From: Flavobacteriales bacterium
GTDB lineage: Bacteria > Bacteroidota > Bacteroidia > Flavobacteriales_E > Vicingaceae
Reading direction: 5' to 3'
Length of the DNA: 13,170 nt
Assembly: GCA_016763135.1 (NCBI GenBank)
Contig: JAESUI010000385.1
Span: forward strand, 1 to 13,170
In this document: positions 1 to 6,798 of the stretch, piece by piece
How the letters are laid out: every line of letters starts with the position of its first letter
Numbering within the stretch: position 1 is the first letter of the stretch
Translations under genes and position numbers: made by a program
The notes under the pieces: model-generated
The model's input: only the letters and a program-made list of their open reading frames with translations
Database searches by the model: none
What the model was told of the DNA's origin: nothing

Positions 1-31
1 CGTACACGTCTACCAATTCCGCCACCCGGGT
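1..31 (-). tRNA. tRNA-Leu, 5' part only (cut by window edge)
   Basis: Read on the minus strand, the first 31 bases give a 7-nt acceptor half (ACCCGGG) followed by TGGCGGAATTGGTAGACG, the characteristic 5' half of a bacterial tRNA-Leu with its class II D-loop. The anticodon and long variable arm lie beyond the left edge, so the isoacceptor cannot be named. It follows tRNA-Lys on the same strand, about 50 nt downstream, with a hairpin in between. Confidence 0.85.
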
Positions 32-48
32 ATGAGATATAAAAGTAT

Positions 49-79
49 AAAAAAAATCCCGCATTAGTTGCGGGATTTT
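49..79 (-). terminator. Terminator-like hairpin between tRNA-Lys and tRNA-Leu
   Basis: Positions 53-63 and 69-79 are perfectly complementary (11 bp, core TCCCGCA/TGCGGGA) around a 5-nt loop. On the minus strand the stem is followed by a run of about eight T residues (49-56 on the plus strand are all A), the form of an intrinsic terminator for tRNA-Lys. tRNA-Leu begins only about 18 nt after the T run, so either tRNA-Leu has a very close promoter or the hairpin lets some transcription through and separates the two tRNAs for processing. Confidence 0.7.
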
Positions 80-83
80 CTTG

Positions 84-156
84 TGACCTGGCCGGGGCTC
101 GAACCCGGGACCCTCTCCTTAAAAGGGAGATGCTCTACCAACTGAGCTACCAGGTC
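84..156 (-). tRNA. tRNA-Lys (anticodon UUU)
   Basis: The minus strand folds as a complete 73-nt tRNA. The acceptor stem pairs GACCTGG with CCAGGTC and the discriminator base is A at 84. The D arm is GCTCAGTTGGTAGAGC, and the anticodon loop CTTTTAA is closed by TCTCC/GGAGA, giving anticodon TTT (Lys). The T arm contains GGTTCGAGCC. The 3' CCA is not encoded, because the bases after the discriminator read CAA. A consensus promoter lies just upstream at 174-202. Confidence 0.97.
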
Positions 157-173
157 TTCCGTTTTAAGGAGTG

Positions 174-202
174 CAAATATAGTAGTGTTTTTTTAATAGC
201 AA
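174..202 (-). promoter_or_regulatory. Promoter of tRNA-Lys (Bacteroidota -33/-7 type)
   Basis: On the minus strand TTG (202-200) is followed by an 18-nt spacer and TATATTTG (181-174). This matches the Bacteroidota sigma-A consensus TTG-N~19-TAnnTTTG in both elements. Transcription would start about 5 nt further on, near 169, leaving a leader of roughly 13 nt before the tRNA. It is the best full promoter in the window. Confidence 0.8.
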
Positions 203-257
203 AAACTTTTTTCTATTTTTTTAAAAGTTATTTTTCAAGGTGAAGATTATGAGCGGT

Positions 258-1421
258 TTACCCAACAATAGGACATCTTTTAAACTCTTTTTCTCTATCA
301 AATAAATAACGATAAGTGATATAGGTTCTGTAAATGTTTGCTCCTAAATTATCACAAACTTTAAGCATCTTAGGATTAAAATCGCCAATCCAAGTTAAAA
401 CAGTCTGGTCGTACCTTCCCAAGGTTACTATATTTTCTTCAGTCCACTTAATCATAGCTCCTTCAATTCCTTTTCCTTGGAAATCACGATCTACACCAAA
501 AACAACTCCAACCATGGTGTTGGGAGTTTTCTTTAATTTGTGATAAAGGAACTTTAATTTTCCTAGCCAATTTAAATTTCCATTAACGTATTTAAATATT
601 TCGTTTAACTCAGGGATATTAACGTAAAAAGCAACAGGAGTACCTTTGTAAAATACAAAAACAATAATGTCTTTATCATAAACAGGCTTAAGCGCCTTTA
701 TAATTTTATTAGCGTTTTTACTTGATAATACTTTGAAATTATCATGCCCTCCCCAAGCAGCATTGTATACAGTTTTAAAGTTTTCAGCTAACTTATCAAT
801 TGACATTCCTCTAACATTTGTTATGGAATAATCACCATTACTCATAATGTTTTCACTTTTCTCCACAAAAATCTGTTGAGCAGGAACATTTAAATCTCTT
901 TTGTACATGAATTGTTTGTAGTAGGTTTTAAATCCATATTCCTCAAAAAAAGTTTTGTAGTATTCAGGATTATAGTTCATGCCATAACTATTTGGATCAG
1001 TAAAATTCTCAACCAATACCCCCCAAAACATATTCTTCTCCCCAAAATTAATAGAACCATCCATCGCTTGCATTTTATTGCTTTGAAGCCACTTTTTTGC
1101 AGTATTAAATAATAAAAAAGCAGCTTCTTTATCATTTATACATTCAAAAAAACCTATTCCACCAGTAGGTTGCTCAAAATTATCAGCGATCTTATAATCA
1201 ACGAAAGCAGCAATTCTTCCTATAATTATATTATTGTTATCCTTTAAAACCCATCTAATTATTTTCCCGTTAGCATGAGCTTTATTTTGTTGAGGATCAA
1301 ATACTTTTTCGATATCTTGCTTAAGATGAGGAATCCAGTTTTTATCATTTTTATAAATTCCCCAAGGGAGATTTATAAAGTCTTTTATTGTTTGTTTGTC
1401 TTTAACCGCTATTATTTGCAT
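258..1421 (-). CDS. GNAT-superfamily acyltransferase, YghO-like
   Basis: This 387-residue cytosolic protein has no signal peptide or membrane segment. The N-terminus (FINLPWGIYKNDKNWIPHL, residues 15-33) is the signature of a Bacteroidota/Proteobacteria family related to E. coli YghO: a short N-terminal motif, then a degenerate and a C-terminal GNAT (GCN5-type) fold. The C-terminal part carries the acyl-CoA-binding-like stretch VVFGVDRDFQGKGIEGAMI, which resembles GNAT motif A (Q-x-x-G-x-G). The family is presumed to move an acyl group from a CoA donor, but the acceptor is not known to me. It starts at ATG and is divergent from the SDR gene with a 55-nt gap. No strong terminator is visible downstream, only a weak A/T hairpin. 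A TA-N3-TTTG sequence at 1439-1447 on the minus strand is one base longer than a -7 box and may be its promoter. Confidence 0.8.
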   Translation of the reverse strand: MQIIAVKDKQTIKDFINLPWGIYKNDKNWIPHLKQDIEKVFDPQQNKAHANGKIIRWVLKDNNNIIIGRIAAFVDYKIADNFEQPTGGIGFFECINDKEAAFLLFNTAKKWLQSNKMQAMDGSINFGEKNMFWGVLVENFTDPNSYGMNYNPEYYKTFFEEYGFKTYYKQFMYKRDLNVPAQQIFVEKSENIMSNGDYSITNVRGMSIDKLAENFKTVYNAAWGGHDNFKVLSSKNANKIIKALKPVYDKDIIVFVFYKGTPVAFYVNIPELNEIFKYVNGNLNWLGKLKFLYHKLKKTPNTMVGVVFGVDRDFQGKGIEGAMIKWTEENIVTLGRYDQTVLTWIGDFNPKMLKVCDNLGANIYRTYITYRYLFDREKEFKRCPIVG

Positions 1422-1426
1422 TTAAC

Positions 1427-1434
1427 TATCTTTG
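1427..1434 (+). promoter_or_regulatory. -7 box upstream of the SDR-aroK pair
   Basis: TATCTTTG matches TAnnTTTG exactly. Initiation about 5 nt downstream (near 1439) gives a leader of about 38 nt before the ATG at 1477. No TTG is found at the expected -33 spacing, so only the -7 element supports the call. Confidence 0.55.
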
Positions 1435-1476
1435 CTTACAAAGTTTATCATTATTCAATAAGTACCATAATTAAAC

Positions 1477-2283
1477 ATGAAAAATAAAGTAGTTATTATT
1501 ACAGGAGCATCATCTGGTATTGGAGAGGCTTGTGCGGTGGCTTTTGCTAATAAAGGCGCAAATGTTGTTATTGCTGCTCGTAATATGGATAAACTAACAA
1601 ACGTAGCACATCAAATTACAAAGATTGGAGTAGAGGTTTTGGTGGTGAAGTGTGATGTTTCTATTAAAGAAGATTGTAAAAACTTAATGGAACAAACCAT
1701 TTCTAAATTTGGGAAGATTGATGTGTTAATTAATAATGCAGGAATTTCTATGAGAGCCATTTTTAATGAGATGGAATTAAATGTGCTCGAAAAAGTGATG
1801 GCAATTAATTTTTATGGAACGGTTTATTGCACTAAATATGCTTTACCTCACATTTTAAAAAGTAAAGGTTCTGTTGTTGGTGTTTCTTCTATTGCTGGTT
1901 ATGTTGGATTACCTGCCAGAACAGGTTATTCAGCCTCTAAGTTTGCCATGCAAGGATTTTTAGATGCTTTACGTACAGAAAACTTAAGAACAGGTTTACA
2001 TGTAATGGTTGCTTGCCCAGGGTTTACTGCATCTAATATTAGAAATACAGCGTTATCTTCTGATGGTTCAGCTCAAAAAGAAACACCAAGAGATGAAACT
2101 AAAATGATGACAGCAGAAGAAGTTGCCAATTATATTGTTAGTGGAGTTGAGAAAAAGAAACGAACATTGGTGCTAACTTCACAAGGAAAATTAGTAGTAT
2201 TTCTAAGTAAGTTCTTTCCAAAATTTGTTGAAAAACAAGTCTTCAACCACATGGCAAAAGAACCCGATAGTCCGATTAAATAA
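1477..2283 (+). CDS. Short-chain dehydrogenase/reductase (SDR), classical type
   Basis: This 268-residue NAD(P)-dependent oxidoreductase has a single Rossmann fold. The cofactor loop TGASSGIG is at residues 9-16 and the structural NNAG at 86-89. The catalytic Ser138 lies in VSSIAG and the Y-x-x-x-K pair is Tyr151/Lys155 (GYSASK), so the active site is complete. ARN near residue 36 follows the second beta strand and suggests NADP preference. The C-terminal 50 residues are basic and hydrophobic (RTLVLTSQGKLVVFLSKFF), as in DHRS7-like SDRs that may touch membranes or lipids. The substrate cannot be told from sequence. The gene begins at ATG and appears co-transcribed with shikimate kinase, whose inferred start lies one base after this stop. 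Confidence 0.9.
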   Translation: MKNKVVIITGASSGIGEACAVAFANKGANVVIAARNMDKLTNVAHQITKIGVEVLVVKCDVSIKEDCKNLMEQTISKFGKIDVLINNAGISMRAIFNEMELNVLEKVMAINFYGTVYCTKYALPHILKSKGSVVGVSSIAGYVGLPARTGYSASKFAMQGFLDALRTENLRTGLHVMVACPGFTASNIRNTALSSDGSAQKETPRDETKMMTAEEVANYIVSGVEKKKRTLVLTSQGKLVVFLSKFFPKFVEKQVFNHMAKEPDSPIK

Positions 2284-2284
2284 A

Positions 2285-2797
2285 TTGGAGAACTCAAACA
2301 AAATATTTTTGATTGGTTTTATGGGGAGTGGGAAAACCACTTTAGGTAAAAGACTAGCAAATAAACTCAACAAAACTTTTTTTGATTTAGATGCTGAAAT
2401 TGAAAAAGATGAAGGAAAAAGTATTGATGAAATATTTTCAACTCATGGAGAAATTTATTTCAGGAAATTAGAAAGTAGTGTCTTGAATAAGGTTATTAAT
2501 GGTCACGATAACTTTGTGCTGTCATTAGGAGGAGGAACTCCTTGTTTTAATGAAAATATGGAGCTGATTAACCAATCTGGGGCTTCAATTTATCTGAAGT
2601 ACAACGCAGGAATGTTAACATCAAGATTAATTAACGCTAAAACAAAAAGACCATTGATTAAAGACTTAAATGAATTGGGATTAAAAGCTTTTGTAATCAA
2701 TAAATTAATGGAGCGTGAAAATTATTATAACTTAAGTAAACTTGTTGCAGAGGGTGATAACTTGAAAATTGACGAATTAATAAACTTAATTCAATAA
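2285..2797 (+). CDS. aroK: Shikimate kinase
   Basis: It phosphorylates shikimate at the 3-hydroxyl with ATP, the fifth step of the chorismate pathway, in the cytosol. Numbered from TTG at 2285, the Walker A loop GFMGSGKT is at residues 11-18. Shikimate contacts are Asp34/Asp36 in FDLD, Arg60 in YFRKLE and the GGG of SLGGGTP at 82-84. The lid carries TKRPLI. The length of 170 residues is normal for the family. No ATG exists upstream of the P-loop in this frame; the first in-frame ATG is inside Walker A. The start is therefore non-ATG. TTG at 2285 gives the usual short N-terminus and begins one base after the SDR stop. Another TTG at 2225, inside the SDR gene, would add 20 atypical residues. 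The last 12 bp overlap the convergent neighbour. Confidence 0.93.
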   Translation: MENSNKIFLIGFMGSGKTTLGKRLANKLNKTFFDLDAEIEKDEGKSIDEIFSTHGEIYFRKLESSVLNKVINGHDNFVLSLGGGTPCFNENMELINQSGASIYLKYNAGMLTSRLINAKTKRPLIKDLNELGLKAFVINKLMERENYYNLSKLVAEGDNLKIDELINLIQ

Positions 2798-3619
2798 GTC
2801 GTACAACTCCTGTAGTTCTTCTTTTTTCTCCAAGTAACCTAAATTATCATAAGTATAAATTAAGTGTTGTACTAATCTTCTAATAATGGTTAGGTTAGAA
2901 CAAGGGGTGTAGTACTCGTCTTTTGGTTCTGTTTTAAGCTGTTCTAGAAATTTATCAATGTCATGAGTACTAAAAACAGCACCTTTATTAAATACATTTA
3001 AATAGAATAAAACGTTTTCAGATTCTTCAGCATAAGATAAAATAAAGTGTGCTGGTACATCTACTCCATACATAGGGATATTTAGTCTATTACAAATGGC
3101 TATATAAACAATTCCTAACGTTATTGGATTTCCTTTTTTAGTTTCAATTACATTATTGATGTAAGAGTTTTTTGGAGAGTTTATGTTTTTAGTATTTCCA
3201 TAAAAGCCATGAACATCAAAAATAATTCGATTCAACACTTTAATTTTTTCTAGAGCAGTTAAATTATCATTTAACTCTAACCAAACGTCTTGCGTTACTA
3301 ATTTAATGTAGTCACGTATTGATGTCTCTTCTAAATCTGGATATTGATATTTAGCAATAATAATAGCTCCATCTATCAAATCTTTTTCAGATGATTTCCA
3401 ATTAGTTAACTCTTGCTTAATATTATCAAACTGAAGTTCGTGAATAATGTTTTCTATTCTATATTGGAGTAGGTGATCAAAAGAATTTTCCCAAGCACTT
3501 TCTAAATGAGGAATAACATCATCACCATAAGAGATTAATTTACCTTTAATATCATCATAGATATTATCGTCCGGATCGTCTAAAAGACTTATTAGTGCTT
3601 GTAATTCTGTGTTTGACAT
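2786..3619 (-). CDS. SirB1/transglutaminase-like (Transglut_core2) protein
   Basis: A 277-residue cytosolic protein. The N-terminal ~100 residues are helical and acidic (LISLLDDPDDNIYDDI). The core carries KKGNPITLGIVYIAICNRL from residue 161 and the motif VPAHFILSY (His191), the hallmark of the SirB1/Transglut_core2 family found across bacteria. In true transglutaminase-like proteases the position of Pro in GNP is a catalytic Cys; here, as I recall for SirB1-type members, Cys is missing, so protease activity is doubtful. Its function is unknown. The stop overlaps the 3' end of convergent aroK by 12 bp with no terminator between them. A perfect -7 box sits 4 nt upstream of the ATG, so the message may be leaderless. 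Confidence 0.82.
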   Translation of the reverse strand: MSNTELQALISLLDDPDDNIYDDIKGKLISYGDDVIPHLESAWENSFDHLLQYRIENIIHELQFDNIKQELTNWKSSEKDLIDGAIIIAKYQYPDLEETSIRDYIKLVTQDVWLELNDNLTALEKIKVLNRIIFDVHGFYGNTKNINSPKNSYINNVIETKKGNPITLGIVYIAICNRLNIPMYGVDVPAHFILSYAEESENVLFYLNVFNKGAVFSTHDIDKFLEQLKTEPKDEYYTPCSNLTIIRRLVQHLIYTYDNLGYLEKKEELQELYDLLN

Positions 3620-3623
3620 ATAC

Positions 3624-3631
3624 CAAATATA
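3624..3631 (-). promoter_or_regulatory. -7 box abutting the start of the SirB1-like gene
   Basis: On the minus strand TATATTTG matches TAnnTTTG exactly and ends 4 nt before the ATG at 3619. With initiation about 5 nt after the box, as the tRNA-Lys and rnpB promoters here suggest, the first transcribed base would be the A of ATG. The nearest upstream TTG (3648-3646) gives a 14-nt spacer, short of the usual 17-23. Confidence 0.5.
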
Positions 3632-3678
3632 CGTCAGATAGCACCCAAAGGTTATCTATAAAAGATGACTTATTAACG

Positions 3679-4551
3679 CTATTGTGTTAATTTAGAGAGG
3701 GTTTGTTCAATTAATTTGGTTACTGCAAGCTTATAGTTGCTACTTCCTGTGCCTAAAAAACGATTGGCAATTATGGCACAAACAGTACAAGATTCGTGTC
3801 CTAAAGCTCTTGATAATCCGTATAAAGCAGAGGTTTCCATCTCAAAGTTGGTAATGCGGTAATTGTTATGGCTAAAATCTCTTAGTTTTTCGTTTAACTG
3901 AGTTTCTTTTAATGGAATTCTAAGAACCCTTCCTTGAGGCCCATAAAAACCTCCAGCAGTTGCTGTAATTCCAGAGATACAACCTTCTTTTAGTTTATTA
4001 AACAGTTCTGTAGAAGATTTTACAAAATAAGGTTGTGCAAAGACTTTACTATAATTGGTTTGGGAGTAGAATTGTTCCAGTAGTTCTATTTCTTCGGTAG
4101 TTTGCTCAAAATTGTAGTAATTCATTAGCCCATCTAGCCCTAAACCAAATTCTGAAATAACAAACGAATCTAAAGGTACATTTGTTTGTAGTGAGCCAGA
4201 AGTTCCTAGTCTAATAATATTTAATGATGAATGTTCTTCTTTTATAATTCTATTTTCTAAATCAATGTTTACTAAAGCGTCTAATTCATTTAGTACAATA
4301 TCGATATTGTCAGTACCCATTCCAGTTGACATAACAGTTAAATGTTTACCATTTAACATTCCAGTATGAGTTACAATTTCGCGGTTGGAAACTTTGTGTT
4401 CAATACTATCAAAGTAATTTGAAATAATTTCAACTCTTCCAGGGTCTCCAACAACAATAATGTCTTTTGCTATTTGATGAGGATGTAGATTTAAATGGTA
4501 AACACTGTTGTCTTTATTTAGGACTAATTCGGATGCTGCTATTTTTTTCAT
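3679..4551 (-). CDS. Nucleoside phosphorylase, uridine phosphorylase-type
   Basis: A PNP/UDP family enzyme (phosphorolysis of a nucleoside to base and ribose-1-phosphate; pyrimidine salvage), 290 residues from ATG at 4551. The phosphate-binding GDPGRV is at 35-40, the second phosphate/ribose element LGTSGS at 115-120, and the ribose-binding FEMET around Met238/Glu239 (E-M-E is the family hallmark). The Bacteroidota members I know begin close to SELxLNxDxSxYHLNL, which supports the ATG at 4551; an upstream in-frame TTG at 4572 would add only seven residues. Uridine specificity is likely but not certain, since purine-acting relatives share these motifs. The SirB1-like gene follows on the same strand after about 60 nt but has its own -7 box. 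Confidence 0.88.
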   Translation of the reverse strand: MKKIAASELVLNKDNSVYHLNLHPHQIAKDIIVVGDPGRVEIISNYFDSIEHKVSNREIVTHTGMLNGKHLTVMSTGMGTDNIDIVLNELDALVNIDLENRIIKEEHSSLNIIRLGTSGSLQTNVPLDSFVISEFGLGLDGLMNYYNFEQTTEEIELLEQFYSQTNYSKVFAQPYFVKSSTELFNKLKEGCISGITATAGGFYGPQGRVLRIPLKETQLNEKLRDFSHNNYRITNFEMETSALYGLSRALGHESCTVCAIIANRFLGTGSSNYKLAVTKLIEQTLSKLTQ

Positions 4552-4677
4552 AAATGATTTTTGATATTCCAAATGTAATGGAAATTTAGAAAGCTAATTA
4601 TTTCTAAAGCAATTTATTATAATCTTTTCAGAATCAAAAAAATCCTTAATTTCACAATCGATTAACAAAATTAATTA

Positions 4678-5964
4678 ATGAAAAAAATTGGAATTTTAAT
4701 AGTTGTTCTTACTGTTTTTTCGTGTACTAAAACGCAATTTGATGATTATGAGAACTCTTCTGGAGATGCTGATTTCTCTAATTATGTTGCTGTTGGTAAT
4801 TCATTAACACAAGGTTATCAAGATGGCGGTTTACACAATGAGAATGGGCAGCAAGATAATTCTTACCCAGCGATTATTGCAAGACAAATGGGCGTTAGCT
4901 TTATTCAGCCTACCATAAATGGGCAAGGAGATAGCTATATGCATTTAGAATACATTGATGGTGAAATTGAGGTGATTAGTGCATATGATTATGATATAAC
5001 TAATAATCACCCTAGTGCAATAGTTCCTGATAATAGTTGGATAACTTGGGGAGATACAACTGTTAAATATAATAATCTTGGGATTTCGGGAATCAAACTA
5101 GTTAATTGTTTGTCAGGTGGAAATAATACAGCTATTAATTATAATCTTTTGCAAACTAAGTATAATGTAAACGGTAGGTTTTTAAATTTTGGCGATGAAA
5201 TTAACCCTATTAGTTATTTAGATCATGTTAAGAGAAGTAATGCAACATTTTTTACCAATTGGTTAGGAAATAATGACATCCTTGGCTGGTCAACAGAAGG
5301 TGGTGATGATGATGATGTAGTTGCCGTTCCAGGTTTAAAATTAACTGAATTATCAGATTTAACTGAGTTTAGAAATAAATATGATTCGATATTAACAGCT
5401 TTCTATAATATGGGAGCAAAGGGGGTTTGTGCAACATTACCTGATGTAACCTCTATACCATATTTTAATACGGTTACTTTAGAGGCAGTAGATGATGATG
5501 TATGGATAAGAGAAGGAGCGGACACGACTATTGTTCGATTAGCAACAGGAGAAGACTTGTTGTTACTTACCGCTTCTGATGAGTTGGCTAATGGTATTGG
5601 TAAAATTCAATCAAAACCCTTACCACATACTGTAGTTTTAGATAAGGATGAAATTGTAATTGTTCAAACAAGGACAAATGAAATTAATAATGCTATAAAA
5701 TCTTTAGCTGCTCAGTACGGTTTTGCTTTAGCAGATATGAATCGTTTTATGAAGACCTTAACCAATACAGGATTGAGTTTTGATGGTGTTGATTTTGCTC
5801 CCACATACATTGAAGGAGGTTTATTTTCTTTAGATGGTGTACACCCTTATACTAGAGGGTATGCAGTAATTGCAAATGAGTTTATACGCGTTATCAATGA
5901 ATTTTATGGATCAAATATACCAACAGTAGTTGTTGGTGATTATAGAGGAATAACTTTCCCATAA
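4678..5964 (+). CDS. SGNH/GDSL-family hydrolase lipoprotein, copy 1
   Basis: A 428-residue predicted esterase/lipase on an envelope lipoprotein. The signal peptide is MKKIGILIVVLTVFS with lipobox Cys16. SGNH blocks: block I GNSLTQG with nucleophile Ser42 (the family's D is N here); block II probably in NNLGISG, supplying the oxyanion Gly; block III GNND (197-200) with Asn199; block V DGVH with Asp386 and His389. All catalytic residues are present. The long insertions between blocks I and III and III and V make it larger than a minimal SGNH enzyme. A run of four Asp encoded by repeated GAT lies near 5306-5317. It begins a tight operon with a T9SS protein, a FadL porin and its own paralogue at 8144. 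Ester hydrolysis at the outer membrane is a fair inference; the substrate is unknown. Confidence 0.88.
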   Translation: MKKIGILIVVLTVFSCTKTQFDDYENSSGDADFSNYVAVGNSLTQGYQDGGLHNENGQQDNSYPAIIARQMGVSFIQPTINGQGDSYMHLEYIDGEIEVISAYDYDITNNHPSAIVPDNSWITWGDTTVKYNNLGISGIKLVNCLSGGNNTAINYNLLQTKYNVNGRFLNFGDEINPISYLDHVKRSNATFFTNWLGNNDILGWSTEGGDDDDVVAVPGLKLTELSDLTEFRNKYDSILTAFYNMGAKGVCATLPDVTSIPYFNTVTLEAVDDDVWIREGADTTIVRLATGEDLLLLTASDELANGIGKIQSKPLPHTVVLDKDEIVIVQTRTNEINNAIKSLAAQYGFALADMNRFMKTLTNTGLSFDGVDFAPTYIEGGLFSLDGVHPYTRGYAVIANEFIRVINEFYGSNIPTVVVGDYRGITFP

Positions 5965-6013
5965 AACAAAAATGAAATTAACCTAATCACTATATAAAAT
6001 AAAAACAGACATT

Positions 6014-6784
6014 ATGAAAAAACTTTTACTTTCTTTAATAGCAATAACTTCAATGAGTTTTGCAATTGCTCAAAACTGTGCTCCAAATGGTGCTTTTACT
6101 GTTCCTGGTGTATATCCAGATAGCGCAACTGGCTTAGCTATAGCTACTGTTGGAGTGCCTTATTCAGAAACAATAACTACAATTACACCTGTTGATACTT
6201 GTGTTCAGGTATTACCATTACCATTTCCTTGTACTACTGTGCCAATTGATAGTGTAGTAGTAGATTCTATTTCAGGTTTACCTCCAGGATTTTCAATTGT
6301 ATCTGAAAATGAAAATAACTTAAATTTTTATTTTTATGGAGGAACTTCTAGTTGTATGTTAGTTACTGGAACAGCTGCTCCTGGAGATGAAGGAATATAC
6401 CCTATATATGTAGCAGGATTGTCATGGGCACAATTGGCAGGGATACCAACTTCACAACCCTTTATTGTTGATTACTACCAAATTGAAATTGTTTCTGCTA
6501 CAGGGGTAGAAGCGTTAACAGGAAAAACTTTTCAGGTAAGACAAAATATACCTAATCCATTTAACAATACTTCTAATATTGAATTTTACTTACCACAAGC
6601 AAATAATGTGAGTATTAATATTTACAATGTTTTGGGTAAATCAATTTCAAACGAAGAAATTCAAGCTGTAAAAGGAACGAATAGCTATTCGTTAAATGCT
6701 GCTGACTTTTCTAATGGAGTATATTTTTACAACTTAACTTATTCAAATCAAACAATAACAAAAAGATTTATTGTAAATAAATAA
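6014..6784 (+). CDS. Secreted T9SS protein with Ig-like domain
   Basis: A 256-residue protein with an N-terminal signal peptide (MKKLLLSLIAITSMSFAIA, cut before QN). The central part, about residues 20-160, has alternating beta pattern, several Cys pairs and phrases such as GVPYSETI, ISGLPPGF and C...VTGTAAPGDEGIYPI that resemble putative-Ig/cadherin-like domains of short Bacteroidota surface proteins. The last ~85 residues (NIPNPFNN... through IYNVLGK... to ...KRFIVNK) form a type A T9SS C-terminal sorting domain, so the protein should cross the outer membrane and be anchored or released. No catalytic motif is visible; I infer a binding or structural role. It lies 49 nt after the first SGNH gene and 14 nt before the FadL gene. 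Confidence 0.85.
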   Translation: MKKLLLSLIAITSMSFAIAQNCAPNGAFTVPGVYPDSATGLAIATVGVPYSETITTITPVDTCVQVLPLPFPCTTVPIDSVVVDSISGLPPGFSIVSENENNLNFYFYGGTSSCMLVTGTAAPGDEGIYPIYVAGLSWAQLAGIPTSQPFIVDYYQIEIVSATGVEALTGKTFQVRQNIPNPFNNTSNIEFYLPQANNVSINIYNVLGKSISNEEIQAVKGTNSYSLNAADFSNGVYFYNLTYSNQTITKRFIVNK

Positions 6785-6798
6785 TTGAACTTATAAGA

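Noticed and set aside
1..156. tRNA genes as integration sites of a mobile element
   Set aside because: No integrase, direct repeat of a tRNA 3' end or foreign gene block is visible next to them in this window.
204..228. AACTTTT...AAAAGTT hairpin downstream of the GNAT gene as a terminator
   Set aside because: The stem is almost all A/T and weak; such pairs arise by chance in this AT-rich spacer.
334..543. Plus-strand open frame opposite the GNAT gene (also 912-1112 and 1275-1487)
   Set aside because: Each lies antisense to, or mostly within, a well-supported gene, and the translations resemble no family.
4552..4572. TTG start at 4572 for the nucleoside phosphorylase
   Set aside because: The ATG at 4551 yields the usual family N-terminus; the extra seven residues have no support.
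4647..4654. TAATTTCA upstream of the SGNH operon as its -7 box
   Set aside because: Two mismatches to TAnnTTTG, including the final G, and no TTG at -33; position is plausible but the match is too weak to list.
5306..5317. Short GAT tandem run encoding four Asp in the first SGNH lipoprotein
   Set aside because: Only four units, in frame and in a variable loop; no sign of phase-variable frameshifting because the unit is three bases.
5972..5986. Four-codon ATG-AAA-TTA-ACC-TAA frame between the SGNH and T9SS genes
   Set aside because: Too short to judge and expected by chance in AT-rich spacer; no start signal or conservation evidence.
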